Shown here one piece after another: positions 33,601 to 39,607 of a DNA stretch of 39,607 bases. The notes beneath the pieces were generated by a model, which was given only the letters and a program-made list of their open reading frames with translations, was not told the DNA's origin and ran no database searches. The number at the start of each line of letters is the position of its first letter. Within the stretch, counting starts at the first letter, position 1. The translations under genes and the position numbers were made by a program. This DNA is from Planctomycetota bacterium (GTDB lineage Bacteria > Planctomycetota > MHYJ01 > JACPRB01), in assembly GCA_035574235.1 (NCBI GenBank), contig DATLZA010000077.1, forward strand, positions 1-39,607. Direction: 5' to 3'.

Positions 33601-35533
33601 GACGGAGCTTCCGTTCGACGCGTACCAGGACCTTCTGGAGCTCCTGGAGAAGCTGGGCGACTGGGAGCGCTTCGGGTTCGAGCTCGGGAAGTTCGCCGAG
33701 AGATTTCCGGACGAGAAGATGTCGCGGGACGGGGGCGCGACGGTTCGGGAGTACGTCGAGCGGCGCCGGCGCGAGCTGGGGGCGCGTCCGGCCGAGCGGG
33801 TCCATGGCCGGGGGTTGCCCGCGCGCACGGCCGAGCTGGAGGCGATCCGGCCGCCGGCGGAGGCGGACGGCGCGGGGCTGGGCCACTGGCCGCTGCGCCC
33901 GCGGGGGATCGAGCCTCCGGGATTTTCGGCGGCGCTGGAGCTTTTCGTCCGTGGCTCGAGTGTGGAGCTCTGGGACTTGAAGCGGAAGCAGCGCCTGTGG
34001 GCGGCTCCCTGTCCCGGCGGGTATCTGGGCGTTCAGGGCCGGGCGGCGTCCGAAGAGTCTTTCGGAGTCCGGCTGACGGACGTGCGGTCCGGTTCACCCG
34101 CTCAGGAGGCGGGGCTGGCGCCCGGGGATCTCCTTGTCGAGGTGGACGGCAAGCCGGCGGACGAGAAAACGCTCGAGGACATCGGAAGCCGTCACGCGCC
34201 GGGGGAGGCGGTGGAGATCGTCTTGCGCCGCGGGGACCGCGCCGTGCGGACGCGGGTCATGCTGGGCGGCCATCCGCCGGATCGACGTCCGGTCGTGGTG
34301 GGCGCGGCCTTCACGCGCGACTACGGCCTGGCGGTCGCGTGGGAGGACCGGGTGGCCTGGCTCGATCCGGCGACCGGCCGGGCTCGCTGGGTCTTCCGCG
34401 GACTGCGCCCTTCGTGCCGGATCCAGGCCTTTCACGCCACGGACGGGAGGCTCTATCTCCTCGAGGCCCCGGATTCCCCCCGCGGTACCGAACGGGGGAC
34501 GCGGGAAGTCCGGAGCGGGACCGATGGGGACGGCTCCGAGGCTCCCTTCGACCGTCTTTTGTGCCTGAGCGACGCCACCGGCCAGGTGCTCTGGGCCAGG
34601 GTGTTCGAGCGGGATGCGGAGGCCCCGGCGGGCGCGCGGATCCTCTTCCTCGGCCCGTACCTTTCGGACGCGGTGACTTTTCTCCTCGATCAGACGCGAT
34701 CCGGGAACCGGGAGCTTTCCGTCTGGAAGCTGGCGGCGGAGGCGCGCGAGGGGCGCGTTCTCTTCCGGCGTCCGTTGCAGGGGCAGGTTCAGGCGTTCGC
34801 GGCGGAACCGGACGGGAGCTATCTCTATTATGTGACGGATCTGACCAACGACCGGCGCGAGCGGATGCTGTACGGGATGCCGATCGAGCGAGGGCGCAAG
34901 CCCATGGAGATCGCCCTTCAGGCGCGGCATCTTCCGCCGGGGGCGGGGGCGTGCGGCCTTTCCGTTCTGGGGCCGTCGGTCGTCTGCCTGTCGGTTTCGC
35001 CCGCTCAACCCGGAGGCGATTACCGTCTGTGCGTGTTCCGGGACGGCCGGGAGGTCCGGCTTCAGCTTCCGGAGGGCCGGACGCTTCCGGCGGGGCGGCC
35101 GATCGAGCCGCCGGCGGACCGGGAAGGGATCCTTTACGTCTACAACGTTCCGCGGGAAGGAGGCGGTCCCGGATCGGATCGCGCGTTTCTGACCGCGTTA
35201 CGGGGGGAGATGCGGGAAGGGGAGGATCCGCTGGTCTGGGACGCCCCGGCGCCGGTCTTGGGGGCCGGCCCGTCGGTCGCGTGGGCCGTTCTTCCCGAGG
35301 AAAACGCTTTCGTGGTCTTTTCCGCTTCGCACGCGGCCGTGCCGGGGCAGGCGCCGGAAGGGGGCGTGGCCGTCGTCTACGACAAGGCGCGCGGAGGTTA
35401 CCTTCATCTGGCGCACACGGATCTTTCGGTTCCCGCGGATCCGGCGGGGGCGTCGGCGCGGCCTCCGGCGGAGCTGTGGCGCGGGCGCTTGTACGTGAGC
35501 GCCCGCGAGGCGGTTCAGGTCTACGGGGAGTAG
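30683..35533 (+). CDS. Giant exported PQQ-like propeller / TPR / PDZ / propeller protein
   Basis: The 1616-residue product has a signal sequence (MRAWRILWLAPLFAAASA), then: helical domain about 25-215 (YLDEVKDDFLERIRKCEEAR); PQQ-like propeller about 250-730 (IPTGRCVWDTDLPP, CLDKKTGRPLWTTFLASVN, ALNGVSGHVLWLTRYPRR); TPR/helical region about 735-1040; a PDZ domain about 1128-1192 (GSPAQEAGLAPGDLLVEVDG); and a second propeller about 1205-1616 (WLDPATGRARWVFRG, CLSDATGQVLWARVFERD). The first two parts match the 701-residue protein at 11414-13519, which stops where this one adds about 870 residues. PDZ domains bind peptide C-termini or neighbouring chains, so a scaffold or envelope quality-control role is possible, but no protease or quinoprotein active site is evident. 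Confidence 0.9.
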   Translation: MRAWRILWLAPLFAAASAPPSSQPADEVYLDEVKDDFLERIRKCEEARDWKGLFEHYAHGLRRYARKVVVVKARPGGASSYVSLAEYLTGRLSALPREAYEYYRLEYDGRAKAAFEKAREAGDRAALEKAVEDYFFSSAADEALDFLASRAFDEGRVQEAIFHWNRLLRFYPDSDLPPAVTAARLAHAGAAAGDEALLQSLRAWVAAKGLAGEVAVGGRRTALAAYLAGLNVSPAPRPRRPVPFPDVPDAADGLPRRGPAAGNDIRRWTYDFAADRGAETPAAPASVENLVVLRGRRVVVRGGESAPAPPYGDFPLIPAAARLGGKDYVLVTDGSRVVAFDPARVRGSSTTAGVYWKYPRDGSIVRGPSPNAGGLVVNRPLIGAAVDGEYAYVTMYSDLRTRPREGGQLANDPFEGTTSLKCLHIPTGRCVWDTDLPPLRDAVRAAGKEFFDRNFSFSSPPVVDGDRLYVGICTSPLGEQESRVLCLDKKTGRPLWTTFLASVNLARLNALGWGPARLSVSPTLLTVHGGTVYAQTNLGVVAALNGVSGHVLWLTRYPRRSPRVAGGMVETPSLRPSNAPVVWKGRVFVLPQDAEPLLVFEAREGSPVEWRVGSDRLVWNSIHRLQGVVETESDDWLVATGTQSFVIRLSNGAAHELTGANVSQSGRGAIAEGLLYLPVSGPAGGDPAGALAVYDLWTWKTLERRPWREAGEGGNLLVAGRSLVAAGSKVAVYADAETLRAEFARRLGQSPPHAESFLEFGDLMRQNGRLEEAAEAYLGFVRAAEGDPRHEARARQVRGELHAIFLRRGDEAAGAVGDTRSLHRALEFYRTAREFAYDAESEALATRKMAETYERLERWKDAVTHWQRLLEGGRELYRRESEQAITLWEHARRRIEEIVTRAPDAYDEVERRAAEALRQAEREGADALRGILERFPNSRSARDAWRRLRDLLREGGSLERLRGLYDEFRDRFKTELPFDAYQDLLELLEKLGDWERFGFELGKFAERFPDEKMSRDGGATVREYVERRRRELGARPAERVHGRGLPARTAELEAIRPPAEADGAGLGHWPLRPRGIEPPGFSAALELFVRGSSVELWDLKRKQRLWAAPCPGGYLGVQGRAASEESFGVRLTDVRSGSPAQEAGLAPGDLLVEVDGKPADEKTLEDIGSRHAPGEAVEIVLRRGDRAVRTRVMLGGHPPDRRPVVVGAAFTRDYGLAVAWEDRVAWLDPATGRARWVFRGLRPSCRIQAFHATDGRLYLLEAPDSPRGTERGTREVRSGTDGDGSEAPFDRLLCLSDATGQVLWARVFERDAEAPAGARILFLGPYLSDAVTFLLDQTRSGNRELSVWKLAAEAREGRVLFRRPLQGQVQAFAAEPDGSYLYYVTDLTNDRRERMLYGMPIERGRKPMEIALQARHLPPGAGACGLSVLGPSVVCLSVSPAQPGGDYRLCVFRDGREVRLQLPEGRTLPAGRPIEPPADREGILYVYNVPREGGGPGSDRAFLTALRGEMREGEDPLVWDAPAPVLGAGPSVAWAVLPEENAFVVFSASHAAVPGQAPEGGVAVVYDKARGGYLHLAHTDLSVPADPAGASARPPAELWRGRLYVSAREAVQVYGE

Positions 35534-35540
35534 CGCCCGC

Positions 35541-36203
35541 CTACCGAAGTTCCTTGATTCGAAGGTTCCGCCAGCGGACCTCGAGGGGCTCCGTCCGCTT
35601 TCCGACACCGTGGACCTGGAGGGCGATGAAGCCCTTGGGCGTGACGTCGTCCTTGAGATCGGCCGCGGGGACTCCGTTGATGAAGGTCCGGATCGAGTTC
35701 CCGCGGCACTCGATGCGGAACGCGTTCCATTCGCCCGGCTTGAAGGCCTTGCGGGCGGCCTCGTTGTTCTTGAGGTCGGCCAGCCAGCCCCGGCGGCCTT
35801 CGTCATAAATGCCCCCGCTGAAGGCGCGCGGGGAAGGGTCGATTTCGACCTGATACCCGTGGACGCGGCCGGCGGGGATCTTGAATTTCTTGCCGCCGAT
35901 TTCCACTTCGCGGGCCTCCTCGAAGCACTGGCTGCGGATCTGGACTCCGGAGTTGAGGGCCGGGTCCACCTTGAATTCCAGTTCCAGGATGAAGTCCCCG
36001 TATTCCTTTTCGGTGCAGAGGAAGGAGTTCGGGGTATTCGGCACGGAGGAGCCCACGATGGCGCCGTCCTCGACGCGGTATTTGGCCTGTCCGCCCCGCT
36101 GGACCCACCCGGAGAGGTCCTTGCCGTTGAAGAGAGGGACGAAGCCGTCGTCGGCCTGCGTCGCGGCCGCCGCGGTCAGGACCAGCAGGAGCGTGCGCGT
36201 CAT
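35541..36203 (-). CDS. DUF1080 (3-keto-disaccharide hydrolase-like) exported protein
   Basis: The 220-residue product has a signal sequence ([17 protein letters not shown]) followed directly by the hallmark [57 protein letters not shown] and [20 protein letters not shown] complete the concanavalin-like fold of DUF1080. Members are abundant in Planctomycetota and some hydrolyse 3-keto-glycosides. The substrate here is unknown. The ATG at 36203 has GGGAGA upstream and an A/T-rich patch at 36228-36233 as a likely -10. Its stop is 7 bp from the convergent giant gene. Confidence 0.93.
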   Translation of the reverse strand: MTRTLLLVLTAAAATQADDGFVPLFNGKDLSGWVQRGGQAKYRVEDGAIVGSSVPNTPNSFLCTEKEYGDFILELEFKVDPALNSGVQIRSQCFEEAREVEIGGKKFKIPAGRVHGYQVEIDPSPRAFSGGIYDEGRRGWLADLKNNEAARKAFKPGEWNAFRIECRGNSIRTFINGVPAADLKDDVTPKGFIALQVHGVGKRTEPLEVRWRNLRIKELR

Positions 36204-36227
36204 GGGGGTTCTCCCGAGATTCTTTCT

Positions 36228-36233
36228 ATTATT
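36228..36233 (-). promoter_or_regulatory. Possible -10 box for the DUF1080 gene
   Basis: An A/T-rich TAATAAT stretch on the minus strand overlaps the stop of the GNAT gene and lies about 24 nt before the ATG at 36203, a spacing like the other leadered genes here. Confidence 0.35.
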
Positions 36234-37386
36234 AACGCGGATCGGGCCCCGCGGGGGGCGGGCTGGACAGGGGTTTCTCGTACAGTCGGTAGGTCTTGTA
36301 GGGTTTTCCGCCCATTTCCCGGATGGGACGGTTCATGAGGTCGTTGTTCTCGAGCACCCAGGAGAGCTCCGCCGCCCGGTAGCCGCGGGCCAGGCCGACC
36401 TCGATGAACTTCTGGTAGAAGAGGGTTCCGAGACCGTGGTTCTGGTACTTGCGACGGACGCCCAGAGCCACGAGGCGGAACGTGGGGATCTTGCGCAGGT
36501 TGAAGCGCAGGAAGTACCACCATCCGAACGGCCAGAGGGAGCCGTTGCAGCGTTTGAGGACGAGGTTGATGTTCGGGAGCGCGAAGGCGAAGCCGGCGGG
36601 CTCTCCGCGGATTTCGGCGATGTAGGCGAGTTCCGGGAGGAGGATCGCCTTGAGGTCCCCGGCGACGAAGCGGACCTCGTCCTCGGTCATGGGAACGAAG
36701 CCCCAGTTCTTCTCCCAGGCGTCGTTGTAGATGGACTGGACGATCTCCAGTTCCTCGTCCAGGCGGCTCGGGCGGATCTCCCGCAGGACGATCTCTCCGC
36801 GTTCGCGGACCTGGGCCGCCACGCGATCGACGCGGGCGCGGACGATTTCGTTGTGGACCAGGATGTACGCCCAGAGGTCGATGGCCTTTCGGAAGCCGGC
36901 GCCTTCGACGAGGCGGACATAGTAGAGCGGGTTGTAGTTCATCAGGACGAAGGGCGGCCACTGGAAGCCGTCCACGAGGAGACCGCAAGGGTCGTTGAGG
37001 GAGGGGTTGGCGGGTCCGAGCATGCGCGAGAGCCCCCGGGCGCGCAGCCAGTCGGCCGCGCGGTCGAAGAGGGCGCCGGAGGTCTCGGGGTCGTTTTCGC
37101 ATTCGAAGTATCCCCAGAAGCCGGTGGATTCCCCGCGGATCTCGTTATGCCGGCGGTTGAGGATCGCGGAGATGCGGCCCACGGCGCGCCCCTCGCGCCG
37201 GGCGAGGAAGTGTTCCGCCTCGGCGTTCGCCCAGAACGGGTTGCGGCGGGGGTCGAGGATCTTGCGTTCGGAGGCCAGAAGGGGCGGGACCCAGTTCGGG
37301 TCCTCCGCGTAGAGCCGCCAGGGGAGCCGCAGGAATTCCTCCCGGGCGGCGCGGTCGCGGACGGGTTCGACGATGACTTGGCTCAT
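36232..37386 (-). CDS. GNAT-fold N-acyltransferase, candidate bacterial ceramide synthase
   Basis: The 384-residue product has an N-terminal domain with [39 protein letters not shown] and [20 protein letters not shown], and a C-terminal acetyltransferase-like domain with [20 protein letters not shown] (the acyl-CoA loop) and [20 protein letters not shown]. It belongs to the long GNAT group that includes E. coli YghO. As I recall, the group also includes the Caulobacter enzyme that N-acylates the sphingoid base in bacterial ceramide synthesis. A serine palmitoyltransferase-like gene two genes upstream on the same strand supports that reading. The function stays an inference. It starts 10 bp after the zinc-ribbon gene and has no promoter of its own, so it is probably co-transcribed. 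Confidence 0.8.
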   Translation of the reverse strand: MSQVIVEPVRDRAAREEFLRLPWRLYAEDPNWVPPLLASERKILDPRRNPFWANAEAEHFLARREGRAVGRISAILNRRHNEIRGESTGFWGYFECENDPETSGALFDRAADWLRARGLSRMLGPANPSLNDPCGLLVDGFQWPPFVLMNYNPLYYVRLVEGAGFRKAIDLWAYILVHNEIVRARVDRVAAQVRERGEIVLREIRPSRLDEELEIVQSIYNDAWEKNWGFVPMTEDEVRFVAGDLKAILLPELAYIAEIRGEPAGFAFALPNINLVLKRCNGSLWPFGWWYFLRFNLRKIPTFRLVALGVRRKYQNHGLGTLFYQKFIEVGLARGYRAAELSWVLENNDLMNRPIREMGGKPYKTYRLYEKPLSSPPPAGPDPR

Positions 37387-37396
37387 AGGGGTCGGT

Positions 37397-37897
37397 TCAT
37401 CCGGCGGTCGGGATTCCCAGGCGGCGGCAGGCCGCGTCGAGGGCCTTCCAGCCGGCCGGATCGAGCCGCAGGGGGATTTTCGCGTCGGGGGCTTCGATGA
37501 AGTATCCGGCCAGGCGGTGGTGGACGACGCGCCGGACGAAGCCGCGGGGCAGAAAGAGGGAAAGCGATGCGACGCGTCCGGGGCCGCCCGGGGGCCGGCG
37601 CACGGCCTCTTCGGGCGCCAGTCCGTCCTTGTCGCTCAGAAGGAAGAGGCCGGCCTCGCAGGCGGCCAGGGATCCGCTCGTCCAGACCGGTCCTCCCTCG
37701 GTGGGGACGCTGAAGCGGGCCCCGGGCAGCGCCAGGGGCAGCTCGACCTCGAGGTCCTCGGCGGAAAAGACGGCGCGTTCCTCCTCCGCGGGCGCGGCGC
37801 GGCGGATGACCTGGGTGACCTTGCAGAGCGGGCAGACCCGGACCTCGGGCCCGAACTTCTGGCCGCATCCGGGACACGTCCATGTCGTGGGATCCAT
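37397..37897 (-). CDS. Zinc-ribbon protein of unknown function
   Basis: The 166-residue product starts with a treble-clef-like zinc ribbon, CPGCG at residues 8-12 and CPLCK at 22-26. It continues with a roughly 130-residue domain of alternating strands (DLEVELPLALPGARFSVPTE, GLFLLSDKDGLAPEEAVRR, VRRVVHHRLAGYFIEAPDAK) that I do not recognise and that might be PH-like. There is no signal peptide or transmembrane helix. The start at 37897 places the ribbon right at the N-terminus; the open frame further upstream overlaps the SPT gene and is spurious. It sits between the SPT-like and GNAT genes in a probable operon. Confidence 0.72.
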   Translation of the reverse strand: MDPTTWTCPGCGQKFGPEVRVCPLCKVTQVIRRAAPAEEERAVFSAEDLEVELPLALPGARFSVPTEGGPVWTSGSLAACEAGLFLLSDKDGLAPEEAVRRPPGGPGRVASLSLFLPRGFVRRVVHHRLAGYFIEAPDAKIPLRLDPAGWKALDAACRRLGIPTAG

Positions 37898-37941
37898 GGC
37901 GAACTTTCCCTGCGGGGCGTGCTTCGCCGGACCCGACCGGG

Positions 37942-39147
37942 TCAGAGAACGCCGAGTTTCTTGCCGATCCGCCCCATGATCTCGAGAACCCGGTCCAGTT
38001 CGTCGTCCGTGTGGGTGGCCATGTAGCTGGTCCGCAGGAGGCACATGTCCGGGGGCACGGCGGGCGACACGATGGGGTTGACGAACACTCCGGCCTCGAA
38101 CAGTTCCTTCCAGAAGATCAGGGTTTTCTCGAAGTCCCCGATGATGATGGGCACCACGGGGGACTGGGTCCGGCCGATGTTGAAGCCCATGGAGCGGAAG
38201 GCGGCCTGCATCTTGCGGGTGTTGCGCCAGAGCCGCTCGCGATGCTCGGGTTCGCGCTCCATGACGTCCAGGGCGGCCAGGACGGTGGCCACGCTGGCCG
38301 GCGGCATGGAGGCGGAGAAGATGAGCGCCCGCGCGTGATGCTTGATGTAGTCGATGACGTCGCCTTCTCCGGCGATGAACCCGCCGAGGGAGGCGAAGGA
38401 CTTGGAAAACGTGCCCATGATGAGATCGGTTTCGGCCTCGGCGCCGAAATGCTCGGCGGTGCCGCGGCCGCCCGGCCCCATGTAGCCGATGCCGTGGGCG
38501 TCGTCGAGGAGAATCCGGAAACCGTACTTCCGCTTGAGGGCCACGATGTCGGGAAGCACGCCGAGATCTCCCTCCATCGAGAAAACGCCCTCGGTGATGA
38601 CGAGGATGGATCCGTTGGCCTCCTCCATTTCGACGGAGGTGAGGATTCTTTCGAGGTCCTCGATGTCGTTGTGCTTGAACTTGATGGTGCGGCCCCAGGC
38701 CAGGCGGCAGCCGTCGATGATCGAGGCGTGGTTCATCCGGTCGCAGAGGATGACGTCGTCCTTTCCGACCAGGGTGGAAATCGTTCCGAGGTTCGTCTGG
38801 AAGCCGGTGGAGAACAGGAGCGCCTTCTCTTTACGCACGAAGCGGGCCAGGCGGTGCTCCAGCTCCTCGTGGATGTCGAGCGTCCCGTTGAGGAAGCGCG
38901 AGCCGGTGCAGCCGGACCCGTATTTATCGATGGCCCGCTTGGCGGCTTCCTTGACCTTGGGGTGGGTGGTGAGGCCGAGGTAGTTGTTGGATCCGATCAT
39001 GATCATGCGGCGGCCGCGGATCATGACCTCCGCGTCCGCGCCGGACTCGATCGCCTTGAAATAGGGATAAAGTCCGTTGGCTTCGGCTTCCTTGTGGCGG
39101 GTGTAGCTGCGGCACTTCTGGAAGAGGTCGGCCTTGGGGCTCCCCAT
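37942..39147 (-). CDS. spt: Serine palmitoyltransferase-like alpha-oxoamine synthase
   Basis: The 401-residue PLP enzyme has LCDRMNHASIIDG (His140 stacks on PLP), LLDDAHGIGYMG, and the PLP lysine in IMGTFSKSFASLGGFIAGE (Lys249). KYGSGCTGSRFLNGTLDIHE, FINP-like FVNPIVSPAVPPD and SYMATHTDDELDRV match bacterial serine palmitoyltransferases (Bacteroides type) better than BioF or Kbl, which differ at the SGCxGSRFLNGT and TFSKSxAS blocks. The reaction would join serine and a long-chain acyl thioester to 3-ketosphinganine, the first step to sphingolipids. I chose the ATG at 39147 rather than 39186 because TACAAT ends 7 nt before it and the family homology begins soon after. Other amino acid or acyl substrates remain possible. 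Confidence 0.88.
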   Translation of the reverse strand: MGSPKADLFQKCRSYTRHKEAEANGLYPYFKAIESGADAEVMIRGRRMIMIGSNNYLGLTTHPKVKEAAKRAIDKYGSGCTGSRFLNGTLDIHEELEHRLARFVRKEKALLFSTGFQTNLGTISTLVGKDDVILCDRMNHASIIDGCRLAWGRTIKFKHNDIEDLERILTSVEMEEANGSILVITEGVFSMEGDLGVLPDIVALKRKYGFRILLDDAHGIGYMGPGGRGTAEHFGAEAETDLIMGTFSKSFASLGGFIAGEGDVIDYIKHHARALIFSASMPPASVATVLAALDVMEREPEHRERLWRNTRKMQAAFRSMGFNIGRTQSPVVPIIIGDFEKTLIFWKELFEAGVFVNPIVSPAVPPDMCLLRTSYMATHTDDELDRVLEIMGRIGKKLGVL

Positions 39148-39154
39148 CGCGGGG

Positions 39155-39182
39155 ATTGTAACTTCGAAGTTCGGGAAAGCAA
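39155..39182 (-). promoter_or_regulatory. Leaderless promoter for the SPT-like operon
   Basis: TTGCTT (39182-39177), a 16-nt spacer and TACAAT (39160-39155) on the minus strand; the -10 box ends 7 nt before the ATG at 39147 and there is no Shine-Dalgarno. The longer start at 39186 would lie upstream of the -35. Confidence 0.6.
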
Positions 39183-39205
39183 GCAAACAATTGGGACGCG
39201 GGGGT

Positions 39206-39607
39206 CTACGGGCGCTCGGCCTCGGCGAGGAGGGGGGCCGCGGCGGGACGCAGGTCGGGGCGCAGTTCGATCGCCCGGCGCAGGTCGGCCGCGGCGCGCT
39301 CTTTCAGGCCGCGGGCGAGGAAGGCGCGACCGCGCAGGAGGAAGGCTTCGGCTCGGAGGGGGTCGATTTCGAGAGCGCGACCGGCGTCCTCGGCGGCGGC
39401 CTCGGCGTCCCCCCGAACCAGAAGGGCCTCCGCGCGGAGGGTCCGGGCGCCCGCGTGGTTGGGCTGGAGCGCCAGGGCCCGGTCCGCGGTGGCCCGGGCC
39501 TCGTCCGGTCGGCCCGCGTCAAGTTCCAGGCGGCCCTTGTCGAGGTACAGTCCGATGTCGTCCGGAGCCTGATAGAGGGCCTCTTCGTAGTCGGCGCGCG
39601 CCTCGTC
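39206..39607 (-). CDS. TPR-repeat protein, C-terminal part only
   Basis: 133 residues are visible before the TAG stop at 39208-39206; the gene continues past the right edge. They form about four TPR units (DIGLYLDKGRLELDAGRPDE, AGARTLRAEALLVRGDAEAA, AEAFLLRGRAFLARGLKERA) with the usual end-of-helix ALEIDP/AIELRP. No other domain is seen in this part. It lies 58 bp upstream of the SPT-like gene on the same strand, but that gene has its own promoter. Confidence 0.8.
   Translation of the reverse strand, partial: DEARADYEEALYQAPDDIGLYLDKGRLELDAGRPDEARATADRALALQPNHAGARTLRAEALLVRGDAEAAAEDAGRALEIDPLRAEAFLLRGRAFLARGLKERAAADLRRAIELRPDLRPAAAPLLAEAERP

Noticed and set aside
30569-33886. 1105-codon minus-strand open frame
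   Set aside because: Antisense shadow of the giant propeller gene, whose plus-strand product has clear signal, propeller, TPR and PDZ sequences.
32770-35808. 1012-codon plus-strand open frame
   Set aside because: A shifted frame of the giant propeller gene, Gly/Arg-rich with no recognisable domain.
1-39607. tRNA, rRNA, CRISPR array or mobile element
   Set aside because: I read both strands for cloverleaf-like arms, regular direct repeats, transposase motifs and terminal inverted repeats and found none I could support.

Overview
This is a very GC-rich bacterial chromosome segment with densely packed genes. The protein set points to the PVC superphylum, most likely an uncultured member of Planctomycetota: a DUF1549/DUF1553 + DUF1501 pair, a membrane-bound dehydrogenase propeller fused to HEAT repeats and a PVC-type heme-binding domain, a PA14/cytochrome c protein, a DUF1080 protein, FG-GAP and PQQ-like propellers and many TPR proteins. 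This placement rests on gene content only. I saw no rRNA, tRNA, insertion sequence, phage gene or CRISPR array. The longest stretch without a gene is about 220 bp (7374-7595).

Layout. 1-4155 (minus): an exported PA14/diheme cytochrome c protein cut by the left edge, a strong intrinsic terminator, then a DUF1553-DUF1501 operon. 4313-7373: a BtpA-family protein, a large 40-residue-repeat TPR protein and a small PC4-like nucleic-acid-binding protein that lies inside a much longer spurious frame. 7596-16724: extracytoplasmic proteins, namely the SGNH/dehydrogenase/HEAT/heme fusion, a PQQ-like propeller protein, a beta-lactamase-fold lipoprotein, a tandem PilZ protein and an FG-GAP protein. 16810-18099: aroA. 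18112-21967 (minus): menG/ubiE, a 55-aa membrane protein, ubiD-type decarboxylase, an unknown gene and ubiX-type prenyltransferase, which looks like a late menaquinone cluster. 22094-24169: an alpha-helical repeat protein and a PiT phosphate transporter. 24223-27661 (minus): tig-clpP-clpX. 27760-29814 (plus): a UvrC lacking its C-terminal HhH domain, a tiny membrane protein and rsmD, overlapping one another. 29887-35533 (plus): a stand-alone STN-domain protein and a 1616-aa PQQ/TPR/PDZ/propeller protein paralogous to the one at 11414-13519. 35541-39147 (minus): a DUF1080 protein, then a GNAT protein, a zinc-ribbon protein and a serine palmitoyltransferase-like enzyme that together resemble a bacterial sphingolipid locus. 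The window ends in a partial TPR gene.

Two window-wide patterns stand out. First, about ten genes have no Shine-Dalgarno sequence but carry a TAnnnT -10 box only 6-10 nt before the start codon, as expected for leaderless mRNAs. A second set has a -10 box about 23-32 nt upstream, most of them with a Shine-Dalgarno sequence. This settles several start codons. Second, the exported proteins have short signal sequences, and nearly all have a glutamine at or just after the hydrophobic stretch.

The genes most worth following are the SPT-zinc ribbon-GNAT set, the unassigned partners in the menaquinone cluster, the C-terminally short UvrC and the PC4-like protein.
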